Assembly (NCBI GenBank): GCA_030620575.1
Contig: JAUXEL010000043.1
Span: forward strand, 1 to 11,463
Direction of reading: 5' to 3'
Length of the DNA: 11,463 bases
From: Fidelibacterota bacterium
Lineage (GTDB): Bacteria; Fidelibacterota; Fidelibacteria; Fidelibacterales; Fidelibacteraceae
Below the pieces are notes generated by a model. The model made no database searches. It was given only the letters and a program-made list of their open reading frames with translations, and was not told the origin of the DNA. The translations under genes were made by a program, and so were the position numbers. Positions 1-6,561 of the stretch are shown in pieces (position 1 is the first letter of the stretch; the number at the start of each line of letters is the position of its first letter).

Positions 1-2
1 AT

Positions 3-1799
3 GATGATGCTGCCGGATTATCCGGAAACGACCTGCGTTTAGCTTTGCACAATATCATCGATGGACATACAGAAAAAACCTATAAACAAGTATGGACTGC
101 CTTTGCGACGACAGATGTACGACCGGTTGCCACCTATGGGCCTGAAAAGATTTGGGATATGTACACGGGTATAGATTTTGATTATAACGAAGACCAGCAG
201 GGGAATATCAGTTCGGATGTTTATACTACTTATAATCGCGAGCATTCCTGGCCAAAAAGCTGGGCAAATGAGACTTACCCGATGTACACGGACCTGTTTC
301 ACCTCTATCCGGTACAAGCATATTCCAACAGCCATCGCAATAATTTACCTTATGGCGAGGTTGGTGCTGTTGTGGATTATACCACCGAAAACGGTTCTAA
401 AAAGGGTGATGCCCGATCCGGATTAGGTTATGCCGGAACAGTATTTGAACCCATTGATGAATATAAAGGTGATTTAGCACGCACCTATTTTTATATGAGC
501 ACCCGGTATTATACCGAAGATTCCGGATGGGATGTGTTCCCAATGAGCAATAAATGCGAATTAGAAGACTGGGCCGTTTCCATGCTGCTCAACTGGCATC
601 ACGACGATCCGGTGAGTCAAAAAGAACTCGATCGCATTGAAGCGGTATATGCGATCCAGGAGAATCGCAATCCCTTTATAGATCATCCGGAATATGTTGA
701 TTCCATTTGGAATACTGCAAGTGAAAGCTTTGAAGCACCCACTGCGCAAACGGCATCTTCTGTTCAATCGGACAGGTTCACAGCCAACTGGTCTGAAGTA
801 AGTGAAGCGACCGGCTATAAATTATATGTTTCAGAAAACAGCAATTTTTCAAATCATATTACGAATTACGGACCCAAAGATGTCGGAAACAATTCTAGTG
901 AAACAGTTACGTCCATGGCATCGTCCACTACCTATTATTATCGTGTGAAAGCCTATAAAACAGGAGAAGAAACCGGATATTCAAATGTTATTACGGTCGA
1001 AACCGCCGCACCCTCCGGGGCTGTGGATAGTACGAAGATCTTTTTCTCGGAGTATATTGAAGGGTCATCATATAATAAAGCCCTGGAAATATACAATGGC
1101 GCCGGTGCGGATATCGATCTGAGTAAGATCACTATAAAACTTTATATAAATGGGGGTACATCACCCTATCGCACTGAAACACTAAGTGGGACACTTGTGA
1201 ATAAAGAAGTATATGTCATTGCCCACACAAATGCCAGCTCAGTTATTTTAGCGAAAGCAAATGTAACAAATGCGACTGTAATGATTTATAATGGCAATGA
1301 CGTCCTGGAATTATATTATGATGATACACTTGTGGATCGCATTGGCGAAGTGGGTTCTGCTACATATTTCGCTCAAGATGTAACTTTGGTACGAAAGGCA
1401 GAAATTTTAAATGGAAATACCACCTATACCGCTTCGGAATGGAATAGCTACGGAACAGACGAAACAAACTATTTAGGGTCGCATAATATAACGACTGCAA
1501 CAATAACAATTTCTTCGGATGGTCACCTTATATTATCGGAAGGTATTATCGGATCGCTGTTTCCAAATCCTTTTAATCCCGTCGCAGTGTTGCCGTTGCA
1601 TTTAAATCAGAATGCAGATATAATAATCACTCTGTATGATATTTTTGGCAGGAAATGCCGTGAAATAGCAAATAAAAATTATGCACCCGGGGATTATAAT
1701 ATTCCTGTGGATGCATCAGATCTCTCCAGCGGAGTATATATTTTACATATTTCCGTTGGAAAGAATAAATACGTCCAAAAAATTGTTTTAACTAAATAA
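3..1799 (+). CDS. Secreted endonuclease I with fibronectin III, lamin-tail-like and C-terminal sorting domains (5' partial)
   Basis: The frame is open to base 3 and the protein upstream of the first possible start (a TTG at 45) already reads like the family, so the gene begins outside the window. Numbering from base 45, residues 1-225 are an endonuclease I (EndA/NucM) beta-beta-alpha-metal domain: NREHSWPKSW with catalytic E66-H67, DLFHLYP, NSHRNNLPYGEV and NRNPFIDHPEYV. This family cuts DNA or RNA non-specifically with a divalent metal. Residues 232-320 resemble fibronectin type III, 331-480 a lamin-tail-like beta domain (FSEYIEG...ALEIYN), and 505-584 a sorting domain with FPNPFNP and a GVYILHI strand, as in type IX-secreted FCB proteins. 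The signal peptide would lie upstream of the window. I infer an extracellular or surface nuclease for DNA breakdown. hydF follows 41 bases downstream but need not be related in function. Domain assignments are firm for the nuclease and the C-terminus, less so for the middle. Confidence 0.92.
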   Translation, partial: DDAAGLSGNDLRLALHNIIDGHTEKTYKQVWTAFATTDVRPVATYGPEKIWDMYTGIDFDYNEDQQGNISSDVYTTYNREHSWPKSWANETYPMYTDLFHLYPVQAYSNSHRNNLPYGEVGAVVDYTTENGSKKGDARSGLGYAGTVFEPIDEYKGDLARTYFYMSTRYYTEDSGWDVFPMSNKCELEDWAVSMLLNWHHDDPVSQKELDRIEAVYAIQENRNPFIDHPEYVDSIWNTASESFEAPTAQTASSVQSDRFTANWSEVSEATGYKLYVSENSNFSNHITNYGPKDVGNNSSETVTSMASSTTYYYRVKAYKTGEETGYSNVITVETAAPSGAVDSTKIFFSEYIEGSSYNKALEIYNGAGADIDLSKITIKLYINGGTSPYRTETLSGTLVNKEVYVIAHTNASSVILAKANVTNATVMIYNGNDVLELYYDDTLVDRIGEVGSATYFAQDVTLVRKAEILNGNTTYTASEWNSYGTDETNYLGSHNITTATITISSDGHLILSEGIIGSLFPNPFNPVAVLPLHLNQNADIIITLYDIFGRKCREIANKNYAPGDYNIPVDASDLSSGVYILHISVGKNKYVQKIVLTK

Positions 1800-1840
1800 A
1801 TATAGTTGCTTTTACTTCCAGGTTATTTTATTTTTTTGCC

Positions 1841-3037
1841 ATGGCAGCACCACGCGGAGAACGACTCATTATCACATTGCTGGGCCGGCGGAATGTCGGT
1901 AAATCATCCCTCATTAATGGAGTGACAGGACAAGATATTTCCATTGTTTCTGAAATTCCAGGTACCACCACGGACCCGGTAGCAAAACACTACGAACTTA
2001 TACCCGTAGGTCCGGTAACATTTTACGATACCGCCGGTATTGATGATATCGGTGAATTGGGCGAACAGCGTGTAAAAGCAACCCGCCGCGTACTTTGGCG
2101 GTCGGATGTGGTGATGCTGGTTCTTGATAAAGAAACCTTAGATGAACCTGATTGGAATACCATCCGTGAATTAAAGGACATGGATATTCCTTTTTTAATC
2201 GTTTTTAATAAATCTGATATATATTCACCGGGGAAAAAAGCATTAGGAGCATTAGAAGATAAAGGAATTCCCTATGTGATCGTTTCTTCCAAAAATGCTG
2301 ATCACATAGATATCCTGAAAGAAAAACTCATTGCGCTGATTCCGGGTTATTTCAAAAAAGAAATGCTTATTATTGGCGATCTGATTTATCCGCGTGATCT
2401 GGTTATCTGCGTAACACCCATTGACCTTTCTGCGCCCAAAGGACGGTTGATCTTACCTCAGGTTCAGGTAATACGTGAAATCCTTGATCGTAATGCTATC
2501 GCGATTACAGTTAAAGAGCATGAACTCCGGGAAGTATTAACCCGGCTGAATCAAAAACCGGTCTTGGTCATTACTGATTCACAGGTCGTATTGCAAGCAG
2601 CAGCGGATGTCCCTGAAGATATCCCCTTTACGACTTTTTCTACGGCATTTGCTCGTTATAAAGCAAACTTGCCGGCTCTTCTCGAGGGTTTGCAACAATT
2701 AGACCAGCTTGAAGCGGGCGATAAGGTGTTGGTTGCCGAGGCTTGCTCACATCATATAGAATGTGATGATATTGGTCGCTATAAAATTCCGCAATGGGTC
2801 AAAGACTACCTTGGCAAAGAAATTCAATTTGATATTGCTTCCGGACATGATTTTCCGGACAATCTTTCAGAGTATAAATTGGTCATTCATTGCGATGGAT
2901 GTATGAATACCGGACTTGAATTCAAACGCCGTATCCATCATTGTCAGGCGCAGGGTGTTCCCGTTACCAATTATGGAATACTTATTTCTAAAACACAGGG
3001 ACTGCTTGAACGGGTAATTCGGCCGTTTGGATTCTGA
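1841..3037 (+). CDS. hydF: [FeFe] hydrogenase H-cluster maturation GTPase HydF
   Basis: HydF is the cytoplasmic scaffold that receives the 2Fe subcluster built by HydE and HydG and passes it to apo-[FeFe] hydrogenase. The 398 residues are full length for the family. The N-terminal GTPase domain shows the P-loop GRRNVGKSS (15-23), switch threonines (42-44), DTAG (63-66) and NKSD (123-126). A dimerisation region follows. The C-terminal iron-sulfur domain has C302-S-H304 and H350-C351-D-G-C354, which is the family's CxH...HCxxC cluster-binding pattern, with 45 residues between the histidines. The ATG at 1841 begins MAAPRGERL, a good match to the usual HydF N-terminus, although no clear Shine-Dalgarno sequence precedes it. 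Only 41 bases separate it from the nuclease gene, so co-transcription is possible. No strong terminator follows, only AT-rich hairpins beginning about 45 bases after the stop. HydE is not in the window. Confidence 0.97.
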   Translation: MAAPRGERLIITLLGRRNVGKSSLINGVTGQDISIVSEIPGTTTDPVAKHYELIPVGPVTFYDTAGIDDIGELGEQRVKATRRVLWRSDVVMLVLDKETLDEPDWNTIRELKDMDIPFLIVFNKSDIYSPGKKALGALEDKGIPYVIVSSKNADHIDILKEKLIALIPGYFKKEMLIIGDLIYPRDLVICVTPIDLSAPKGRLILPQVQVIREILDRNAIAITVKEHELREVLTRLNQKPVLVITDSQVVLQAAADVPEDIPFTTFSTAFARYKANLPALLEGLQQLDQLEAGDKVLVAEACSHHIECDDIGRYKIPQWVKDYLGKEIQFDIASGHDFPDNLSEYKLVIHCDGCMNTGLEFKRRIHHCQAQGVPVTNYGILISKTQGLLERVIRPFGF

Positions 3038-3081
3038 TATAACTTACCGTTATGTATATTAAAAAATATTAGTGTTATTTA

Positions 3082-3098
3082 AATCTTGACTCAAGATT
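3082..3098. repeat. Short inverted repeat, CTTGA/TCAAG type
   Basis: Arms AATCTTGA and TCAAGATT are perfect 8-base complements around a single C. It lies 45 bases after hydF. It is the first of three hairpins in this interval that share a CTTG...CAAG core. It could be an operator or a weak transcript-end hairpin; no T-run follows it. Confidence 0.5.
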
Positions 3099-3156
3099 AT
3101 TCAAGTATTTTATACCATAAATGAGATATTTTGTGATAAAAAGCACAGAACCGATT

Positions 3157-3179
3157 TAAAAACTTGAGGCAAGTTTTTA
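3157..3179. repeat. Hairpin with AAAAACTTG/CAAGTTTTT arms, copy 1
   Basis: A perfect 9-base stem (10 with the flanking T-A pair) closes on the three-base loop AGG. A-run and T-run sit at the two edges, so it could act as a weak bidirectional terminator between the convergent genes hydF and def. The stem is AT-rich. A near-identical copy lies 86 bases downstream, which argues for a dispersed repeat unit. Confidence 0.5.
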
Positions 3180-3217
3180 GATATTTAGCGCTTTTTGCCG
3201 ATTATTCATTCATTTTG

Positions 3218-3231
3218 GTGACCATGGTCAC
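3218..3231. repeat. Perfect 14-base palindrome GTGACCATGGTCAC
   Basis: The sequence is fully self-complementary and centred on CCATGG, like the two longer palindromes at 4882-4913 and 4929-4958. It lies between the two CTTG...CAAG hairpins. A protein-binding site or a degenerate repeat core are both possible; nothing nearby decides. Confidence 0.45.
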
Positions 3232-3243
3232 AATATCTTAATA

Positions 3244-3264
3244 AAAAACTTGGGGCAAGTTTTT
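3244..3264. repeat. Hairpin with AAAAACTTG/CAAGTTTTT arms, copy 2
   Basis: It has the same 9-base arms as the hairpin at 3157-3179, but the loop is GGG instead of AGG. A half-arm (CAAGTTTTTAA) is repeated immediately downstream at 3268-3278. Two such close copies suggest duplication or a paired binding site. Confidence 0.5.
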
Positions 3265-3408
3265 AACAAGTTTTTAAATGAAATATTATCAAACTTAACC
3301 CATTGTGTGAAACAGATTAGAAAATGGGAATCGCATGCTGTCAATAGCTTTTTTGATGTCATTTCGAACAGTCTTCGTCCGCCAGCTGGTCCCGAATGTT
3401 CGGGGCCC

Positions 3409-3504
3409 GTCAGGCCGGAGCGCAAAACCACCCCTCGCGTCACCCTGAACTTGCCTGCCGGGCGTAGCACGTAGTAGCGTAGCCTGGATTCAGGGTCTCA
3501 ATTT
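3409..3504 (-). repeat. Dispersed GC-rich intergenic repeat, family 2, inverted copy
   Basis: Read on the minus strand this matches 10929-11055. The shared blocks are AAATTGAGACCCTGAATCC at one end, GGCAAGTTCAGGGTGACGCG in the middle, and TTTTGCGCTCCGGCCTGAC at the other end. The segment GAGACCCTGAA...TTCAGGGTGAC forms imperfect terminal inverted repeats, as in hairpin-forming intergenic repeats. Its inner segment differs from the other copy, and it lacks that copy's 25-base internal tandem duplication. No transposase is present, so any mobility would need help in trans. Confidence 0.8.
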
Positions 3505-3683
3505 ATATTAGCCCATTCATTAATGCAGATACTGATCCCCTGACCCCTCGGGGCGAAGGTGGGAGTTACGCATTGATCGTAGAAGCCAGAAGTCAGGAAG
3601 AATATTTTCTCTTCTCTTTACTACCCACTCCATACTCCTTACTATAATTTGTGAAATTTGTGGTTTATACTTTGAATTAATTG

Positions 3684-4193
3684 CTATTTCGTATGTTTTT
3701 CAGCCAACGCTTTTAATTTCTTCTTATTCAATATTCGTCGAATCGGGGAAATACGGTCAACAAAAAAGATGCCGTTCAGGTGATCAAGTTCATGCTGAAA
3801 CACCCGTCCCGCTAAATTGCTAAATTCTTCTTCTTGCTCTTTTCCCCCTACATCTGTGTAGCGAACTCTGATGGTTCTCGGACGATATACCTTTTCCCGA
3901 ATTCCAGGTACCGATAAACAACCTTCCTCATACTCCCAAATATCTTCTGAAACCTCCAGAAGCTCGGGATTAATGAATACTGAATCGGGACGTCCGTCTT
4001 GAAATGCATTTTCCCCAATAACAAAGAAACGATAATGATACCCCGCCTGGTTCGCGGAAAGCCCGATACCATCATCATCATACATGGTTTCAATCATATC
4101 CTGAATGACAGGAAGAACTTCCTTGTGCGATGCGACCAAAGGTAACTTTTCCCGCAATATGGGGTCACCGTATATGCGAATAGGTAAGATCAT
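3684..4193 (-). CDS. def: Peptide deformylase
   Basis: This enzyme removes the N-formyl group from the starting methionine of new proteins in the cytoplasm. The 169-residue length is normal. All three family motifs are present: GIGLSANQ (42-49, the GxGLAAxQ motif), EGCLS (90-94, metal-ligand C92) and HELDH (134-138, metal-ligand histidines with catalytic E135). The ATG at 4193 gives the usual start MILPIRIYGDPILR. There is no good Shine-Dalgarno, only a GGGAAACC stretch. It lies 62 bases downstream of yajC on the same strand with a terminator hairpin between them, so it may be expressed partly by read-through or from its own promoter. The usual partner fmt is not in the window. The identification is secure. 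Confidence 0.98.
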   Translation of the reverse strand: MILPIRIYGDPILREKLPLVASHKEVLPVIQDMIETMYDDDGIGLSANQAGYHYRFFVIGENAFQDGRPDSVFINPELLEVSEDIWEYEEGCLSVPGIREKVYRPRTIRVRYTDVGGKEQEEEFSNLAGRVFQHELDHLNGIFFVDRISPIRRILNKKKLKALAEKHTK

Positions 4194-4202
4194 AGGTTTC
4201 CC

Positions 4203-4239
4203 AAAAAAGAGCCCGTTTCACATACGCGGATCCGGGCTT
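4203..4239 (-). terminator. Rho-independent terminator downstream of yajC
   Basis: On the minus strand AGCCCG (4238-4233) pairs perfectly with CGGGCT (4215-4210) across a 17-base loop, followed by C and six T. It lies between the yajC stop and the def start, so it would attenuate read-through from yajC into def. The 6-base stem and long loop make it moderate rather than strong. Confidence 0.65.
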
Positions 4240-4255
4240 AATTAATTTGCTTTTT

Positions 4256-4597
4256 TTATTTCGTTTCGGAATTGTCTTTTACTTCGGCAACCAACTTGGA
4301 AGCGATGGCAGATCTGCGAACTTCTATTTGCATGTCTTTACCGGTTTTTAAGATGACTGAATCTTTTTTAATTTTTACTATTTCGCCAATAACACCACCA
4401 ATAGTCACTACTTTGTCTTTTGGCTGTAATGTTTCAAGCATTTTCTGGGTTTCTTTCTGACGTTTCCGTTGCGGCATGATCATTAGGAACCAGAGTACAA
4501 CAATAATCAGAATAAACGGCAGGAAACTCATAATCCCGCGACCGCCAATAGCGCCATCAGCAGCACTGTTTGCTACGTCTAACATAATTGATAACAT
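4256..4597 (-). CDS. yajC: Preprotein translocase accessory subunit YajC
   Basis: YajC is a small inner-membrane protein that associates with SecDF and the SecYEG translocon. The 113 residues are of normal size. A single transmembrane helix (about 24-41, FLPFILIIVVLWFLMIMP) is followed at once by the conserved basic segment PQRKRQKE. The cytoplasmic domain carries the typical signature DKVVTIGGVIGEI (61-73) and a short beta-rich tail. The ATG at 4597 is preceded by AAGGAG with 5-base spacing, which supports this start. The N-terminal 20 residues before the helix are somewhat longer than in many homologues. secD, secF and tgt, frequent neighbours elsewhere, are absent here. def lies downstream beyond a terminator. 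Confidence 0.95.
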   Translation of the reverse strand: MLSIMLDVANSAADGAIGGRGIMSFLPFILIIVVLWFLMIMPQRKRQKETQKMLETLQPKDKVVTIGGVIGEIVKIKKDSVILKTGKDMQIEVRRSAIASKLVAEVKDNSETK

Positions 4598-4745
4598 AAT
4601 ATCTCCTTGTTTTATTATATCTTGACAGCATACAGAAATATGGAATAAGAATCAAGAATTAAGAGAAAAAAAATTTGGAATTAATACTGTTGAATTTTAT
4701 AAAATAAAATATTGTCTAAATAGCCTCTGTTTATTAACCCAAAAG

Positions 4746-4777
4746 ATCCCCTTGTTCCAAATCGCAAGGGGATTTTT
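4746..4777 (+). terminator. Terminator-like hairpin with no upstream gene
   Basis: ATCCCCTTG (4746-4754) and CAAGGGGAT (4765-4773) are perfect 9-base complements around a 10-base loop, followed on the plus strand by TTTTATTTATT. No plus-strand gene ends upstream of it and hydG starts only 300 bases later. It may end a small RNA or be left over from a lost gene. On the minus strand only a four-base T-run follows, so that orientation is less likely. Confidence 0.6.
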
Positions 4778-4806
4778 ATTTATTGACAGGAAATTTCAGA
4801 TTCCTT

Positions 4807-4838
4807 TTTAGACAAGATAACAGGATAAACCGGATAAA
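4807..4838. repeat. Short imperfect tandem repeat of GATAA units
   Basis: The units ACAAGATAA, CAGGATAAA and CCGGATAAA follow each other at 9-10 base spacing. This resembles the widespread AGGATAACAGGAT-type intergenic repeats of many bacteria. No function is apparent. Confidence 0.4.
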
Positions 4839-4881
4839 GTTTTTGTAATTATTTATTAGTAGACCAGTCGAGGAAATGAAC

Positions 4882-4913
4882 ATGTAGAGCCACGCCATGG
4901 CGTGGCACTACAT
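4882..4913. repeat. 32-base palindrome centred on CCATGG, copy 1
   Basis: The inner 18 bases (4889-4906, GCCACGCCATGGCGTGGC) are perfectly self-complementary. After one A/A mismatch the outer arms ATGTAG and CTACAT pair again. This is a REP-like hairpin. A second palindrome with the same outer TGTAGAG and CCATGG centre but different inner stem bases lies 15 bases downstream, so the two preserve pairing while their sequence differs. Confidence 0.75.
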
Positions 4914-4928
4914 TGCATATTAAGATTC

Positions 4929-4958
4929 TGTAGAGACCTGCCATGGCAGGTCTCTGCA
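4929..4958. repeat. 30-base palindrome centred on CCATGG, copy 2
   Basis: AGAGACCTGCCA pairs perfectly with TGGCAGGTCTCT, and the outer TGT/GCA bases pair apart from one T-G wobble. Compared with copy 1 it has the same outer TGTAGAG and CCATGG centre but GACCTG in place of the corresponding arm bases, with matching changes on the other arm. It lies 115 bases upstream of hydG, where it could affect that transcript's leader. Confidence 0.75.
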
Positions 4959-5072
4959 AATAAAAAACATGCTTTCCTTTTTCTTGCAACAAACAGCAAA
5001 TTTCATGCATTAAAATATTGTAATTTAATGATTTTTCTCCGTACATTTTATGTTAGATATTAAAGGAGTTAA

Positions 5073-6500
5073 ATGAAATTCACACCTGAAAAATGCCGTA
5101 TTCCGGATATAGCAATGAAGCCGTTCATTGATGCTGATGAACTGCATGATTTTCTTGATCGTCCCAAACCGACCATGAAACAGGTACAGGATATTATTCA
5201 AAAATCTCTGAACAAAAACCGGTTGTCCCTTGCAGAAACAGCAGACCTGATCAATGCGGATGATCCGGAACTGATTGAACAGATAAAGACCGGTGCGCAA
5301 ACATTAAAAAAACGTATTTACGGTAATCGCATTGTTTTGTTTGCTCCGCTGTATATCGGAAATAAATGTGTAAATAATTGTAAATACTGCGGGTTCCGGA
5401 CATCCAACAAGGATCAGCTTCGTACCACCCTAATGGACAAGCAAATCGTTCAGGAAGTAGAAGCTCTTGAAGAAAACGGACAAAAACGTCTTATCCTGGT
5501 TTATGGCGAACACCCTGAATACGATGCCAATTTTATGGCACATACCGTAAAAACCGTTTATGCTGTAAAAAAAGGACGCGGTGAGATCCGCCGGGTCAAT
5601 ATCAACGCGGCACCTCTTGACATTGAGGGTTTTAAAATCGTTAAAGAATCCGGTATCGGCACCTATCAGGTTTTCCAGGAAACCTACCATCCCGAGACTT
5701 ATAAATACTATCATCCCTCGGGTCCGAAAAGCGATTTCGTTTGGCGCTTAACATCATTAGACCGTGCTATGGAAGGCGGTATTGACGATTTGGGCATCGG
5801 CGCGCTGTTTGGTTTATACGACTGGCGTTATGAGGTATTAGGACTTGTACGGCATGCCAATCATTTTGAAGCCGTGTACAATATCGGTCCCCATACTATC
5901 TCGTTTCCGCGTATCAAGGCGGCAGCCGGCACGGATGTCGACCCCAAATACTTAGTCAGCGATGAAGACTTTACCCGTCTGATCGCTATTTTACGTCTCG
6001 CCGTACCTTACACCGGAATGATCTTAACCGCCCGCGAACCGGCCAGTATCCGAAAAGAAGTCCTGACTTTTGGTGTTTCCCAGATCGATGGAGGTACAAA
6101 ATTGGAACTGGGTTCCTATTCCGAAGATCAGTTTGATTCCCAAAACTTAAATCGCGAGCAATTTGAGATCAATGATTCACGTTCTCTGAATGAGATCATT
6201 GACGAACTGCTTGACCAAGGATATCTTCCTTCGTTTTGTACCGGATGTTACCGTGTCGGTCGTACGGGTGAACATTTTATGGAATTTTCCGTACCCGGTT
6301 TTATAAAACGTTATTGTACACCCAATGCTATTCTGACCCTTTCAGAATATCTTTTGGATTACGCGCCGGATAAGACGGCCGAAAAAGGCTGGGAAGTCAT
6401 TGAGGATAATTTACGTAAAATAAATAATACCGCAACGGAAACGGAGACCCGGAAACGCCTTGAACGGATAAAAAAGGGCGAACGGGATTTGTTCTTTTAA
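5073..6500 (+). CDS. hydG: [FeFe] hydrogenase H-cluster radical SAM maturase HydG
   Basis: HydG is a cytoplasmic radical SAM tyrosine lyase. It splits tyrosine to p-cresol and uses the rest to make CO and cyanide, delivered as an Fe(CO)2(CN) unit for the hydrogenase H-cluster. The 475 residues are typical of the family. The radical SAM cluster motif is C99-VNN-C103-KY-C106. The C-terminal auxiliary cluster motif is C389-TG-C392 followed by C415, exactly the HydG CX2CX22C spacing, which separates it from the related thiamine enzyme ThiH. The segment HANHFEAVYNIGPHTISFPR (261-280) is also characteristic. The start is supported by AAAGGAG four bases upstream. No terminator follows, and a TPR lipoprotein gene begins 61 bases later, so they are probably co-transcribed. 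hydF is 2 kb upstream behind two opposite-strand genes. Confidence 0.98.
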   Translation: MKFTPEKCRIPDIAMKPFIDADELHDFLDRPKPTMKQVQDIIQKSLNKNRLSLAETADLINADDPELIEQIKTGAQTLKKRIYGNRIVLFAPLYIGNKCVNNCKYCGFRTSNKDQLRTTLMDKQIVQEVEALEENGQKRLILVYGEHPEYDANFMAHTVKTVYAVKKGRGEIRRVNINAAPLDIEGFKIVKESGIGTYQVFQETYHPETYKYYHPSGPKSDFVWRLTSLDRAMEGGIDDLGIGALFGLYDWRYEVLGLVRHANHFEAVYNIGPHTISFPRIKAAAGTDVDPKYLVSDEDFTRLIAILRLAVPYTGMILTAREPASIRKEVLTFGVSQIDGGTKLELGSYSEDQFDSQNLNREQFEINDSRSLNEIIDELLDQGYLPSFCTGCYRVGRTGEHFMEFSVPGFIKRYCTPNAILTLSEYLLDYAPDKTAEKGWEVIEDNLRKINNTATETETRKRLERIKKGERDLFF

Positions 6501-6548
6501 CTTTTTTTTATGTGATTTTTATTTTATATTTTCAGCGAAAAATATCTT

Positions 6549-6554
6549 GAGGAG
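6549..6554 (+). promoter_or_regulatory. Ribosome-binding site GAGGAG setting the start of the TPR lipoprotein
   Basis: GAGGAG ends 7 bases before the ATG at 6562. The open frame could be opened at a TTG at 6547, but that codon overlaps the ribosome-binding site, so 6562 is the real start. Beginning there also gives a clean signal peptide, MKHSRLFTFML. Confidence 0.8.
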
Positions 6555-6561
6555 ATTTAAC

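Larger units (their letters stand above)
3038..3683. other. Non-coding convergent region between hydF and def, rich in hairpins and repeats
   Basis: I see no credible gene in these 646 bases. The first part is AT-rich and holds three short inverted repeats built on CTTG...CAAG and one CCATGG-centred palindrome. The middle (3409-3504) is a GC-rich dispersed repeat that recurs inverted near 11 kb. The last part (3505-3683) has no recognisable gene or clear terminator for def. It contains a short GC-rich patch (CCCCTGACCCCTCGGGG, 3537-3553). Two overlapping short open frames on opposite strands across the repeat look like chance frames through repeat sequence. Confidence 0.7.
4598..5072. other. 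Divergent intergenic region between yajC and hydG
   Basis: There is no credible gene in these 475 bases. Reading from yajC it holds the yajC ribosome-binding site, an AT-rich stretch, a terminator-like hairpin that serves no visible gene (4746-4777), a short GATAA-type tandem repeat, two CCATGG-centred palindromes, and finally the hydG ribosome-binding site AAAGGAG (5062-5068). Promoters for both genes must lie here, but I see no convincing -35/-10 pair. Confidence 0.7.

Noticed and set aside
1800..1840. Ribosome-binding site or promoter for hydF
   Set aside because: The 41 bases are T-rich with no purine-rich site and no convincing promoter. hydF may be read from the upstream transcript, but nothing here shows it.
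3228..3474. Overlapping open frames on both strands (80 and 74 codons)
   Set aside because: Both run through the hairpin and dispersed repeat sequence, have no family resemblance or ribosome-binding site, and similar frames arise in the inverted copy. They are repeat artefacts.
4614..4619. Perfect TATAAT on the minus strand upstream of yajC
   Set aside because: It lies only about 17 bases from the start codon, so transcription would begin within the ribosome-binding site, and no -35 box is at the right distance. It is probably chance in AT-rich DNA.
6547..6561. TTG as start of the TPR lipoprotein
   Set aside because: It overlaps the GAGGAG ribosome-binding site. The ATG at 6562 is correctly spaced and begins the signal peptide.
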